DNA of 64,000 bases from [Eubacterium] siraeum (GTDB taxonomy: Bacteria; Bacillota; Clostridia; Oscillospirales; Ruminococcaceae). The notes under the pieces were generated by a model, which saw nothing but the letters and a program-made list of their open reading frames with translations, did no database searches and had not been told where the DNA came from. A program made the translations under genes and the position numbers. This document shows, one piece after another, positions 56,303 to 64,000 of the stretch (positions are counted from its first letter, which is position 1; every line of letters starts with the position of its first letter). Where the stretch lies: contig CP102281.1 in assembly GCA_025150425.1 (NCBI GenBank), positions 868,001 to 932,000 of the forward strand. The letters run 5' to 3'.

Positions 56303-57697
56303 TCATTCAGCCTGCCATATTTCAAGGCAGATGTCCTTGCTTGAAAATGCAAAATATACATTGTGAATTCCTGTTATTTTTGTGGGAAGAACCACAGGAA
56401 TTTTATCAAATCCATCATTTGCGAGTTCGATCACTCCCAACGGTTCGGCATTCCTGTCATCAAGACGAATCTCGATAACGCCCGTGCCCTTTGCGGTAAC
56501 GAGCAGCTTTTCTGTGCCCTTGCCGAAATCCACGCCCTTTATGTAAGTCCATGCACCCTCTGCCAGCGACTTCACAGCCATTTTGCCGGTGGATATCTGT
56601 TCGTACCACATATCTGCGCAGGTGAACATCTCCGCACCGCTGTGAGCTTTATACGGGTCGAGCGGCTGAGTCTGCGTGACGCCTTCACGTGTTGCCTTTG
56701 TGACGGGAAATTCCGTATCCGTGTAAGGCAGTAGATCCACGCACATACCGCGGAATCCTCCCTTTGTTTTCGTGCGCTCCTGAATGTGAAGTGTGTGGTG
56801 AAGAATGTACCTTGTTCCCTTATATTCGATAAGGTGGGTGTGATTGTTGCACCAGTCCATTCCGGAATCACCGGCGTTCAGGAAGAATCCGCCCTTGAAC
56901 TGCCAGCTTTCCGGGTCAAGGGGAGTTTTGCTCGTCATACAGCCCATGCTGCATGTTCCCAGCGCAGGAACGTCCGTTCTGTTCCAGTTTTCTCTTGACT
57001 GCCAGTCCGTGCTGTATGTGTAGATAAACGTTCCGTTTTCGTAGTTCAGCTCGCTTGCCTCGAAGAAATACGGAGCGTCTATCGGAACAAAATCGCTGTC
57101 AAACGAAAGCATATCCTTTCCCAGCCGCACTATCTTAGGTACATTTGTGTGCAGCGTATTACCGTCAGGTGGAGTCCCTCCGCCGAACGCAAGCCAGCCT
57201 GTGCCGTTTTCGTCGATGCATACTCCCGGGTCAAAGGGCGCAGGACAGTTTTCAAGTCCCGGCATATTCTGATAGATTAGCGGCTTTCCGAGAGGGTCGC
57301 TCCACGGTCCGAGAGGGTGTTCCGCCGTAAGCACTCCTACACCGCAGCCGCTGTTCGAAAAGTAAAGGTAAAAATGAGTTTTTCCGTCCGCCTCAACTCT
57401 GGAAGCTATGGACGGCGCCCATGAATTCACTATCCAAGGTGCTATTTTTGCGACGTCTATGAAGCCATGGTATTCCCAGTTCACCATATCGTCAGTTGAC
57501 AGCATAACGATGGATTTTATGTGAGCATAGCCGTTCTTTCCGTCATCGCCGACTGCCTCGTATTCCTGATGGTCGTTAGTGCCGTAAATATAAAGTCTGC
57601 CGTTGTACTCAACGCCTGTCGGGTCGGCGCAGAATACATTCGGCGAAATTGGATTAGCCGTATTTTCCAGCTTGTAGCAATTTTCGCTTATTTTCAT
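56303..57697 (-). CDS. GH43-family enzyme with CBM6-like domain, no signal peptide
   Basis: 464 residues. GH43 motifs FCADPTGVEYNGRLYIYG, SWAPSIASR, FDPGVCIDENGTG and FEASELNYENG are all present, then a CBM6-like domain from about 357. It is a cytosolic counterpart of the lipoprotein 12 bases downstream, so extracellular and intracellular steps may use similar substrates. Start at 57697 after GAGGTGATG. First gene of the operon. Confidence 0.92.
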   Translation of the reverse strand: MKISENCYKLENTANPISPNVFCADPTGVEYNGRLYIYGTNDHQEYEAVGDDGKNGYAHIKSIVMLSTDDMVNWEYHGFIDVAKIAPWIVNSWAPSIASRVEADGKTHFYLYFSNSGCGVGVLTAEHPLGPWSDPLGKPLIYQNMPGLENCPAPFDPGVCIDENGTGWLAFGGGTPPDGNTLHTNVPKIVRLGKDMLSFDSDFVPIDAPYFFEASELNYENGTFIYTYSTDWQSRENWNRTDVPALGTCSMGCMTSKTPLDPESWQFKGGFFLNAGDSGMDWCNNHTHLIEYKGTRYILHHTLHIQERTKTKGGFRGMCVDLLPYTDTEFPVTKATREGVTQTQPLDPYKAHSGAEMFTCADMWYEQISTGKMAVKSLAEGAWTYIKGVDFGKGTEKLLVTAKGTGVIEIRLDDRNAEPLGVIELANDGFDKIPVVLPTKITGIHNVYFAFSSKDICLEIWQAE

Positions 57698-57830
57698 TAG
57701 CATCACCTCATTGTTTTTGGGCAACACCGCACAAAAACCATTTATTGGATTTTGTACGCATCTTGCTTACATTTTTTTCGTCATATTGCACAATACACGC
57801 ACAATCTTTGCACGGTATTGCTCTAATTTT

Positions 57831-57859
57831 ATTATACACATTGCAATGTAGAAATTCAA
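57831..57859 (-). promoter_or_regulatory. promoter of the glycosidase operon with palindromic site
   Basis: TTGAAT (57859-57854), 17 bases, TATAAT (57836-57831). The spacer contains ACATTGCAATGT (57838-57849), a perfect 12-bp palindrome and a likely binding site for the divergent regulator or a CRP-like factor. Confidence 0.7.
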
Positions 57860-57910
57860 CAGCGTATATTCGTTTAATCCACCTTTTAGTCATAATATGC
57901 ACTTTTGCTC

Positions 57911-57939
57911 TTGACTTTAGTGCGGAATTAAGCTATACT
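57911..57939 (+). promoter_or_regulatory. promoter of the AraC-type regulator
   Basis: TTGACT, 17 bases, TATACT, 17 bases before the ATG; divergent from the operon promoter about 50 bases away. Confidence 0.8.
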
Positions 57940-57956
57940 GTAAACGGGGTGATATT

Positions 57957-60083
57957 ATGCGCAGAAGAATAGCGGTCATTACCGCAAGAGCCGATGCATC
58001 CGAACAGCGAGATATATTATACGGAATATCCGAGGCCGCATTCCGGAAAGACACCGATGTTGTGGTCTACTCAAACATATACAACCACTGGCAGGACGAT
58101 AATCTGCTGAATTATGAGAACATAATTTACTCACTGATTGAGCCGGATTTATTTGACGGTGTTATTGTCACAGCCGAGGCATTCCGGGATATAAAAATAA
58201 TCAACGATACAATTGATAAAATCAGAGCTGCAAAAATCCCCGCCATTGTTATTGACGGGGAGTTGGATGGATTTAAGAGCGTTTATTCCGACGATGAAAC
58301 CGACCTGGAGAAAATGACGGAACATCTGATAACGGTTCACGGTTTTACGGACATCGACATACTGACGGGAAGCAGAGACAGCGCCGCTTCGCAAAAGCGT
58401 CTGAACGGCTGCAAGCGTGCATTCGGAAAGCACGGAATAAGCTTTGATAATATCAGAGTGTATTACGGAAACTTCTGGAACGATTCAGGCGAGGAACTTG
58501 CCCGGCGGTATCTCAGCGGTGAAATTCCGCGACCTCAGGCGGTGATATGTACCAACGATTTCATGGCGTTCGGGCTGTGTGATGTTCTTTCGGAGGCAGG
58601 AGTGGATATTCCCAGCGAGCTGACAGTAACGGGCTACGACCTGACCGGCGGCGACCATACCGCAGGAAGAATATATCACTATCCGCTGCTGACGACTTAC
58701 CGCAGAAACCGCCGTAAAATGGGACGGGACGCTGTGGATGCTATTCTCGGCGGCAGTCCTATTCAAGACAATTCCGACAGGTTCGTAAGCGGAAACACCT
58801 GCTCCTGCGGCGTCTGCCGTTTGCATCTTTTAGATGAGCTTGTCGCGGAAAAGATAGACCAGTATCACACCATTATGAGCACCGTGGCACAGTTTTCCGG
58901 CAGGCTCACCACATCGCGTACTCTTGAGGAATACACCGGAGCAGTAAGCGAGTTTTTCTATCTGCTGCACGGCGCTGACAGGCTGTTTCTGTGCCTTGAC
59001 AGCGCATGGAACAGTGAACGTTTCAACGGTGGTGAGTTCCTGTGCTGTGCGATAGATAACGAGTATTCGGAACCTCCGATAAAGTTCAGCAGTGGCGAAA
59101 CTCCCGTGCCGTTCATTACGGAGCACGATTCCCCTGCGATTTTCTATGTGAATCCCGTGTGCTTTCAGACAAGGCTTTACGGGTATACGGTGCTGGAATA
59201 CAACCGCCCGGCGAGCTATGATTTCAGCTTCCGCGACTGGAACAAGACTGTTGCGGATACGCTGGAATTTCTGCGAATGAAGAATGATATCCACTATCTC
59301 ACGCAATGCCAGCGGCAATCCGCACTGTATGATTCGCTGACGGGGTTCTACAATCTTTGTGAATTTGAAAGCATTGTGGAGGAAGCCGGGCATAACTTCT
59401 GCATTCAGGCGGTAAGGCTTAGTTTCCCGGACGGCGGAGAATACCTGTTTGGTGAAAACCACCGCAGCGATATAATCGCAGAAACAGCGTCAGCAATAAA
59501 ACGTGTATGCACTAAGCATGAAATATGCTGCCGGACCGATGACAACACATTTCTTATCCTGTTCAAAAGGGAAAACGGAATGTTTCCTGAGAAACTGAAA
59601 ATATCGCTCCACAACGAGGTTTATTCACGGCACGATGAACGGCAGGTTATTATCACATACCACAGTTCCGATAACACGCTGGTCGGAGAGCTGCGCTCAG
59701 CCGTATTGTTGAATGCAGAGCACGATGTCGGTCTGATAAGCGAACGAAGAAGACTTCCGCATTATAATGAGCTTGCCGACATAAGGAACAGGATAATTTC
59801 AATGCCTAATAAGATGCCTAAGCTTTCGGAAGTCAGCAGAAAAATGTGCGTCAGCGAGGGGCATTTCCGTTTGATTTACCGGCAGTGCTTTGATGTAAGT
59901 TACAACCGCGACTGCATAAATTCAAGGGTAATGAAAGCCTGCTACTTACTGTATTCTACCGCCATGAGCATTTATGCGACAGCAGTAAGCTGCGGTTACG
60001 ATGATGAAAAATTTTTCTCACGGCAGTTCAGGCAGGTGACCGGATTTTCTCCGGCAGAATACAGAAAAAAGATACTGCAGTGA
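57957..60083 (+). CDS. LacI-type sensor / degenerate GGDEF / AraC regulator
   Basis: 708 residues in three parts. Residues 1-270 are a periplasmic-binding-protein-like sensor of the LacI/XylR class (VICTNDFMAFGLCDVL, then LTVTGYDLTGG). Around 450-590 is a GGDEF-like fold: YDSLTGFYNLCEFE starts it, but the catalytic GG[DE]EF position reads TDDNT, so no cyclase activity is expected. The last 100 residues are an AraC HTH pair ending YDDEKFFSRQFRQVTGFSPAEYR. GGGGTGAT precedes the start. Divergent from the glycosidase operon, which it probably controls in response to a sugar. Confidence 0.88.
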   Translation: MRRRIAVITARADASEQRDILYGISEAAFRKDTDVVVYSNIYNHWQDDNLLNYENIIYSLIEPDLFDGVIVTAEAFRDIKIINDTIDKIRAAKIPAIVIDGELDGFKSVYSDDETDLEKMTEHLITVHGFTDIDILTGSRDSAASQKRLNGCKRAFGKHGISFDNIRVYYGNFWNDSGEELARRYLSGEIPRPQAVICTNDFMAFGLCDVLSEAGVDIPSELTVTGYDLTGGDHTAGRIYHYPLLTTYRRNRRKMGRDAVDAILGGSPIQDNSDRFVSGNTCSCGVCRLHLLDELVAEKIDQYHTIMSTVAQFSGRLTTSRTLEEYTGAVSEFFYLLHGADRLFLCLDSAWNSERFNGGEFLCCAIDNEYSEPPIKFSSGETPVPFITEHDSPAIFYVNPVCFQTRLYGYTVLEYNRPASYDFSFRDWNKTVADTLEFLRMKNDIHYLTQCQRQSALYDSLTGFYNLCEFESIVEEAGHNFCIQAVRLSFPDGGEYLFGENHRSDIIAETASAIKRVCTKHEICCRTDDNTFLILFKRENGMFPEKLKISLHNEVYSRHDERQVIITYHSSDNTLVGELRSAVLLNAEHDVGLISERRRLPHYNELADIRNRIISMPNKMPKLSEVSRKMCVSEGHFRLIYRQCFDVSYNRDCINSRVMKACYLLYSTAMSIYATAVSCGYDDEKFFSRQFRQVTGFSPAEYRKKILQ

Positions 60084-60149
60084 CGGCAAGAATATTGTGA
60101 TGATCAATAAACGACAGACAAAGGCACTGTAAAAAAAGACTGCCATCTC

Positions 60150-60345
60150 AAAAAATGAGCTGCGGGAAAAGCTTTTTTTCGCAGGTGGTAGAGCAGTTCA
60201 CAGCAAAAGGACTGATCATAAAAAGAGAGCGATAGTAGATTCAACGATAATAGCAGTGCAGACTTCCACAAAAAACAAGGAACGCAAACGCAACTCTGAC
60301 GCACATCAGACGCACAAGGGAAATGCGTGGTATTTCGGCTTTTAG
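60150..60345 (+). pseudogene. fragment of an IS5-family transposase
   Basis: In one frame VVEQFTAKGLIIKR, then after a one-base shift IVDSTIIAVQTSTKNKERKR and HQTHKGNAWYFGF before a stop. This matches the region before the second catalytic Asp of IS5-type transposases (VDATLI..PSSTKNK..HQTKKGNQWHFG). Both ends and the catalytic core are missing. The rest of 60084-60557 holds no gene. Confidence 0.75.
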
Positions 60346-60557
60346 AGCACGGGCTAAACGTTCCTTTTGTTCCTCATTTAAAACCGAATATCAACAGCTT
60401 CCGGTATAACAATACCGTTATGTCACATTTATCCGCTTCTCTGAACTTTAGCTTTGCGTATTTACAAATTCGGACATAGTAAAAGGGCTGCTGCGGCAAC
60501 CCTCAGAATGTTGAAAAAGTCAAGCAGAAACACTTGTTTTATTACTGCACGAATTAA

Positions 60558-61226
60558 TTAATTTGTACCTTTCGCAATTTCCCCATCCGAAAGCTCGATG
60601 ACACGCTTACAGCGAGCGGCAATGTCTTTGTCGTGGGTTACGATTATGACGGTTTTTCCCGACATATTGAGGCGTTCGAAAATCTGCATTATTTCATCTG
60701 CGGTCATGCTGTCAAGTGCGCCTGTCGGTTCATCGGCAAGGATTATCTGTGGTTCGTTTACCACCGCTCTTGCTATGGCTACTCTTTGCTTCTGACCGCC
60801 GGACAGTTTGTAGGCAGGCGTGTTTGTTTTATCGGACAGTCCGACGCTTTTTAATACATCGTTTATCGCCTTTTCCTTATTGATGGGCTTATCTGTGTAT
60901 ATAAGAGGGATATTTATATTCTGCTTTACCGTGTACTTTTCGACAAGGGCGAAATCCTGCATTACAAAGCCTATATGACTGTTTCTGAGCTTTGCTTTTT
61001 CACGCTCCGGTATGGAAGATACTTTTTTGCCGTCAATATAATAATCGCCGTCCGTTTGCTTGTCTAGAAGTCCGAGAATATTAAGAAGCGTTGATTTTCC
61101 GCTTCCGCTTTTTCCGATTATTGCGACAAGCTCGCCCTTGTTTACTTCAAAGCTGATATTTTTCAATGCTTGAACCTGTGTGTCACCGTCACGGAAAGTC
61201 TTTGATATGTTGTCGAGTCTGATCAT
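60558..61226 (-). CDS. MacB/LolD-type ABC transporter ATPase
   Basis: 222 residues: Walker A GKSGSGKST, signature LSGGQKQRV, Walker B IILADEPTGALD, H-loop VTHDKD. The type works with FtsX-like permeases in peptide export or resistance. It starts directly after the stop of the second permease gene with no gap. Confidence 0.92.
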   Translation of the reverse strand: MIRLDNISKTFRDGDTQVQALKNISFEVNKGELVAIIGKSGSGKSTLLNILGLLDKQTDGDYYIDGKKVSSIPEREKAKLRNSHIGFVMQDFALVEKYTVKQNINIPLIYTDKPINKEKAINDVLKSVGLSDKTNTPAYKLSGGQKQRVAIARAVVNEPQIILADEPTGALDSMTADEIMQIFERLNMSGKTVIIVTHDKDIAARCKRVIELSDGEIAKGTN

Positions 61227-62351
61227 TTACTTTTCCTCCTTTATCTGCATAATAAGCGGTTTTCTCTTAATGCTCACCATAACGGGCAAAATGGCTATCA
61301 CTGCCGTTGCAATGCCTGTCAGCATAAAAACAAGTGTTGTACGGAGTGACATAAATATAAGAGATGAAACAACAACACCGACAAGGTTTATAATCAGCAC
61401 TTCGGCGCTTATCCTGAGCAGGATATCCGACTGTGAAGCACCGCAAATCATGTGTATGAGCAGTTCACGGATATTTTTTCTGACATAGAGCAGGGTTGAC
61501 TGTATCATTGAAAATACCGCAAGAATAATGATTATTGATGATATGACGATGAGTGAAATATCGGCTTTTGCAGAAACAAGGTCGATAAGCTGTCTTGTTT
61601 CATCGGCAGATATGAAGTTATATGTATTCATGCCGTTTTCTGCGGCGTAATCATTTATTGCGGCAAGGTCGGATTTATCATCGGCATAGATAAGTGAGGT
61701 GGGGTAATCAATGCCTTGTGCTTTCATGCTTTCAATGCTCATGACAGGTATAAATACATCGTCGTCGGCGGAAACGACAGAGCTTTTGTCGCCTTGCAAA
61801 AAGGTTGTTTTCATACCGCTTTTCAGTATACCGACTACCTCGTATTTATCAAGGTACAAGTCGCCGATGCTATAGTCGTTTTCAAAGTCACTGCCGAGAA
61901 CTACGGGCGGATTATCTGACAGATCTTTGCCGTATTCTGTATTTTGAAACAGCCGTCCTTTGCTTACTTCAAAGCCGAATATATCAAAGTAATGCTCTGT
62001 AATTACAGACAAAGTATATTCTGTACCGTCTTTTTCTTCATAGAATTCGGAACGCCCCTCGGTTTTATAGTTTTCGGCTATGTAATAGCTGAGGTTTCTT
62101 TCCTTTTCTATGTCGTCATAATCAACCACTATTCCGCCGTCGGTGTAAATATCGGTGCTTGACGGGCTGTAGCAGTTTTTGGGAAAATCAAAGCCGTCAA
62201 GGGCATTCACAGTTACAGTTTTATATGCGGTGATACTGCAAAGATTGCCTATAACAAAGAATGCTACTATCATCTGGAATGTAAGAAGCAGGCAGGAAAG
62301 CAGGTTCGATTTTATATCGAAAAGAATTATTTTTATAAGTTGCTTGTTCAT
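61227..62351 (-). CDS. FtsX/MacB-like permease, second
   Basis: 374 residues: one helix at the N-terminus, a ~230-residue extracytoplasmic domain, then three helices at the end (around 265, 315 and 345), the MacB-like order. Its start overlaps the stop of the first permease by four bases. Confidence 0.85.
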   Translation of the reverse strand: MNKQLIKIILFDIKSNLLSCLLLTFQMIVAFFVIGNLCSITAYKTVTVNALDGFDFPKNCYSPSSTDIYTDGGIVVDYDDIEKERNLSYYIAENYKTEGRSEFYEEKDGTEYTLSVITEHYFDIFGFEVSKGRLFQNTEYGKDLSDNPPVVLGSDFENDYSIGDLYLDKYEVVGILKSGMKTTFLQGDKSSVVSADDDVFIPVMSIESMKAQGIDYPTSLIYADDKSDLAAINDYAAENGMNTYNFISADETRQLIDLVSAKADISLIVISSIIIILAVFSMIQSTLLYVRKNIRELLIHMICGASQSDILLRISAEVLIINLVGVVVSSLIFMSLRTTLVFMLTGIATAVIAILPVMVSIKRKPLIMQIKEEK

Positions 62352-63331
62352 AACACTCTCCTTAACGAAATGACCTGTTCGTGCGAATACTTGTCACTCA
62401 GACTGTAGGAAATTATACCGCCGATAAGAAGGATGAACGCTACGGATATAAGTCCTGCGGAAATTCTGATATTGCCGAGATAATAAGAAACGGCAGGAAT
62501 AAGAGTAAGGAGCAGTGTGACAATAAAGCCGATAAGTATGCCGACTGCGGAGATCATAAGGAAATTTATGAATATCATTTTTTTAATGTCCGCATCATCT
62601 GCACCGCATATACGGCGAGCCATTATTTCGGAGCGTTTGGAGTTTATCCATGACCATGTGAACACGCCCGAATTCATAAGAATAAGCAGACCGATAAGCA
62701 ATATCGCAATGATGATAACTATATTGCCTGATGTAAAGAGATTGCCTTTTCCCGCTATCTTGGATATATCATCGGTTCTGATATTGGTATCGGGGTTTTT
62801 CCCGGTTATATCTGATTTTATGCTTTCGGTGACTGAGGGCGTTTTATCTTTGTTGTCAATTATAAGTGTCAGTCCCGAAAACCGCACCGTGCTGCCGCTG
62901 AGCTTATCAGACTGCAATATGAAATCGCTGTCTTTACCTCCGTATATGTTGATACTGCTGACGGTGTAATTCTGTCCGATGAAGTTTATCGTTTTTCTTC
63001 CGTTTATCGTCATACAGTACGGCTCAAGTTCGGGCTTTATCACGGCGGTCGGTGCGCTGTTTTCAGAAGATGTTTTTTCGTAGTCAAACAGGGCGTAGCC
63101 GGAATTGTATTCGATTACGAGTTTTATTGCACCGACAGCTTTATACTTTGACAGTATATCGCCTAAATCGCTGTAGGTAAGGGCGCTTTCGGAGTTGTGG
63201 TTCTGATTGACTGTTATTATTTCCGCATTATCCGAAAGCCTGCCTGCGACGCCTGAGCTTACTGAATTTAAAAACATGGAAATGAGAAAAGCGCAAAGAA
63301 AATACGTTACGGCAAAGAATGTTATCATCAT
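62348..63331 (-). CDS. FtsX/MacB-like permease, first
   Basis: At least 327 residues: N-terminal helix, extracytoplasmic domain, three C-terminal helices. The first ATG in frame (63331) has no ribosome site. A good GAGGTGAT lies further upstream, and the frame is open there with codons reading NIRQLFNKSG but no ATG, GTG or TTG; the real start may therefore be a rare codon about nine residues upstream. First gene of a three-gene ABC operon. Confidence 0.82.
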   Translation of the reverse strand: MMITFFAVTYFLCAFLISMFLNSVSSGVAGRLSDNAEIITVNQNHNSESALTYSDLGDILSKYKAVGAIKLVIEYNSGYALFDYEKTSSENSAPTAVIKPELEPYCMTINGRKTINFIGQNYTVSSINIYGGKDSDFILQSDKLSGSTVRFSGLTLIIDNKDKTPSVTESIKSDITGKNPDTNIRTDDISKIAGKGNLFTSGNIVIIIAILLIGLLILMNSGVFTWSWINSKRSEIMARRICGADDADIKKMIFINFLMISAVGILIGFIVTLLLTLIPAVSYYLGNIRISAGLISVAFILLIGGIISYSLSDKYSHEQVISLRRVL

Positions 63332-63439
63332 GCCGCTTTTGTTGAATAATTGTCTGATATTATCACCTCATAATTCAAATCTTGTATGCTGTTATCAACT
63401 TATAGTGCGGAAGAGTGTTTTGCAAATTTTGACATTTAA

Positions 63440-63468
63440 ATTATATATGATTTATTTAGATTTGTCAA
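63440..63468 (-). promoter_or_regulatory. promoter of the ABC operon
   Basis: TTGACA (63468-63463), 17 bases, TATAAT (63445-63440): full consensus, leader about 70 nt. Confidence 0.85.
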
Positions 63469-63698
63469 TAGAATTTTTGAAATATATTACATTTTGTCGG
63501 TTTGCAATAGAGATGCAAAAGAGCAGCAGAAAAGCCAAACCTATGTGTTACAGTTAAGTTAAGAAAAAGCAACAGGAAACAAAGCAAACCCTTTATGAAT
63601 GCGGTAATGCACCCGTCTCCGTCAAGCAATAACAGAATATCCGCAATCGCATCACGGTAAGGAATATAAAGTTTTTGATTATTCTTAAAAAACAAAAT
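63469..63698. other. intergenic, no supported gene
   Basis: A minus-strand frame of 76 codons is open here but lacks a ribosome site and a recognisable domain, and its composition (long hydrophobic Leu/Phe run) looks accidental or relic-like. Confidence 0.4.
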
Positions 63699-63737
63699 CC
63701 GCAGGACTTGCTCATTTAAAGCTGAGCAGTCCTGCGG
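63699..63737 (-). terminator. terminator of the epimerase gene
   Basis: CCGCAGGACT-GCTCA / TGAGC-AAGTCCTGCGG, followed on the minus strand by ATTTTGTTTTTT. Confidence 0.8.
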
Positions 63738-63802
63738 TTATGTTATTTCGTTCTTTTAAAACGGTAGGTTGTTTTAGCGTCGCAGTCAGATTACAAGCAC
63801 TC

Positions 63803-64000
63803 TCAGCCTTGTCCGTAATAGGCGTTTGCACCGTGCTTGCGCAGATAATGCTTGTCAAGAAGCTCCTGCTGCATTCTTCCTGCAGTGGGTGCGATAGTGA
63901 TGGCGTGGTAATTCATAAATGCGACTTCCTCAAGCACTACGGAATTATGCACCGCCTCGTGTGCGTCTTTGCCCCAGGTGAACGGACCGTGACTTTTGAC
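63803..64000 (-). CDS. araD: L-ribulose-5-phosphate 4-epimerase, 3' end only
   Basis: The last 65 codons read [32 protein letters not shown] and [20 protein letters not shown], the conserved C-terminus of class II aldolase-fold AraD/UlaF epimerases. The gene begins beyond the right edge. AraD converts L-ribulose-5-P to D-xylulose-5-P, the step after arabinose release by GH43-type enzymes, so it fits the metabolism of this region. Confidence 0.92.
   Translation of the reverse strand, partial: VKSHGPFTWGKDAHEAVHNSVVLEEVAFMNYHAITIAPTAGRMQQELLDKHYLRKHGANAYYGQG

Noticed and set aside
60104-60304. 66-codon minus-strand frame
   Set aside because: It is antisense to the IS5-type transposase fragment, which explains the sequence better.

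Overview
The window looks like chromosome of a gut Clostridium-class Firmicute, most likely an Oscillospiraceae/Ruminococcus or [Eubacterium] siraeum-type plant-fibre degrader. Reasons: moderate GC with very strong AGGAGG-type ribosome sites and consensus TTGACA-N17-TATAAT promoters, a cluster of GH5/GH43/GH2-type enzymes with lipoprotein signals, an NADP-type GdhA, a spore-coat Mn-catalase (CotJC) remnant, and Tn4451/Tn1549-like mobile genes. The species call is inference.

Layout. 1-5.2 kb: end of a GH2-type glycosidase gene, a 54-aa gene, gdhA, smpB and a tRNA-Leu(GAG) followed by a damaged copy. 5.3-7.3 kb: the 3' part of a cotJC-like gene cut by a serine recombinase gene. 7.4-12.2 kb: a TetR-GNAT fusion regulator, a membrane protein, a DUF6076-like protein and ComF. 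12.3-19.4 kb: a TetR-controlled operon with a fused ECF module, an S component and two exporter half-transporters. 19.8-23.3 kb: a 990-aa repeat protein and a LURP-one-related protein.

23.5-32.2 kb: a decaying mobilizable element (serine recombinase with an in-frame amber codon, ParB, relaxase with a G7 frameshift, MobC, oriT-like hairpins, ParR/ParM-like pair, Cys-rich VLP protein, DUF6076 protein, sigma-like gene with an in-frame ochre codon). 32.4-44.9 kb: a complete potassium block (kdpFABC, CBS protein, trkH, trkA, a membrane-anchored LysR-sensor-like protein, CorA, kdpD, kdpE). A lone tnpV follows, then ssrA (tmRNA), so the potassium genes are bracketed by mobile-element genes and may be cargo.

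45.5-50.4 kb: tmRNA, an SGNH hydrolase, tRNA-Tyr and tRNA-Thr, a pyridoxal kinase, two small genes and a tRNA-Leu cluster. The cluster contains defective tRNA-Leu copies whose D-loops carry one or two ~42-nt double-hairpin units. Eight units occur in the window, with compensatory base changes in both hairpins. This is the most unusual structure seen.

50.8-60.1 kb: a hemicellulose operon (DUF4038-type glycosidase, GH5 lipoprotein, GH43 lipoprotein, GH43 without signal peptide) read divergently from a LacI-type-sensor/degenerate-GGDEF/AraC regulator. 60.2-64 kb: an IS5-type transposase scrap, a MacB/FtsX-type ABC transporter operon and the 3' end of an L-ribulose-5-phosphate 4-epimerase gene, which fits arabinose use downstream of the GH43 enzymes. 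No CRISPR array or rRNA was seen.
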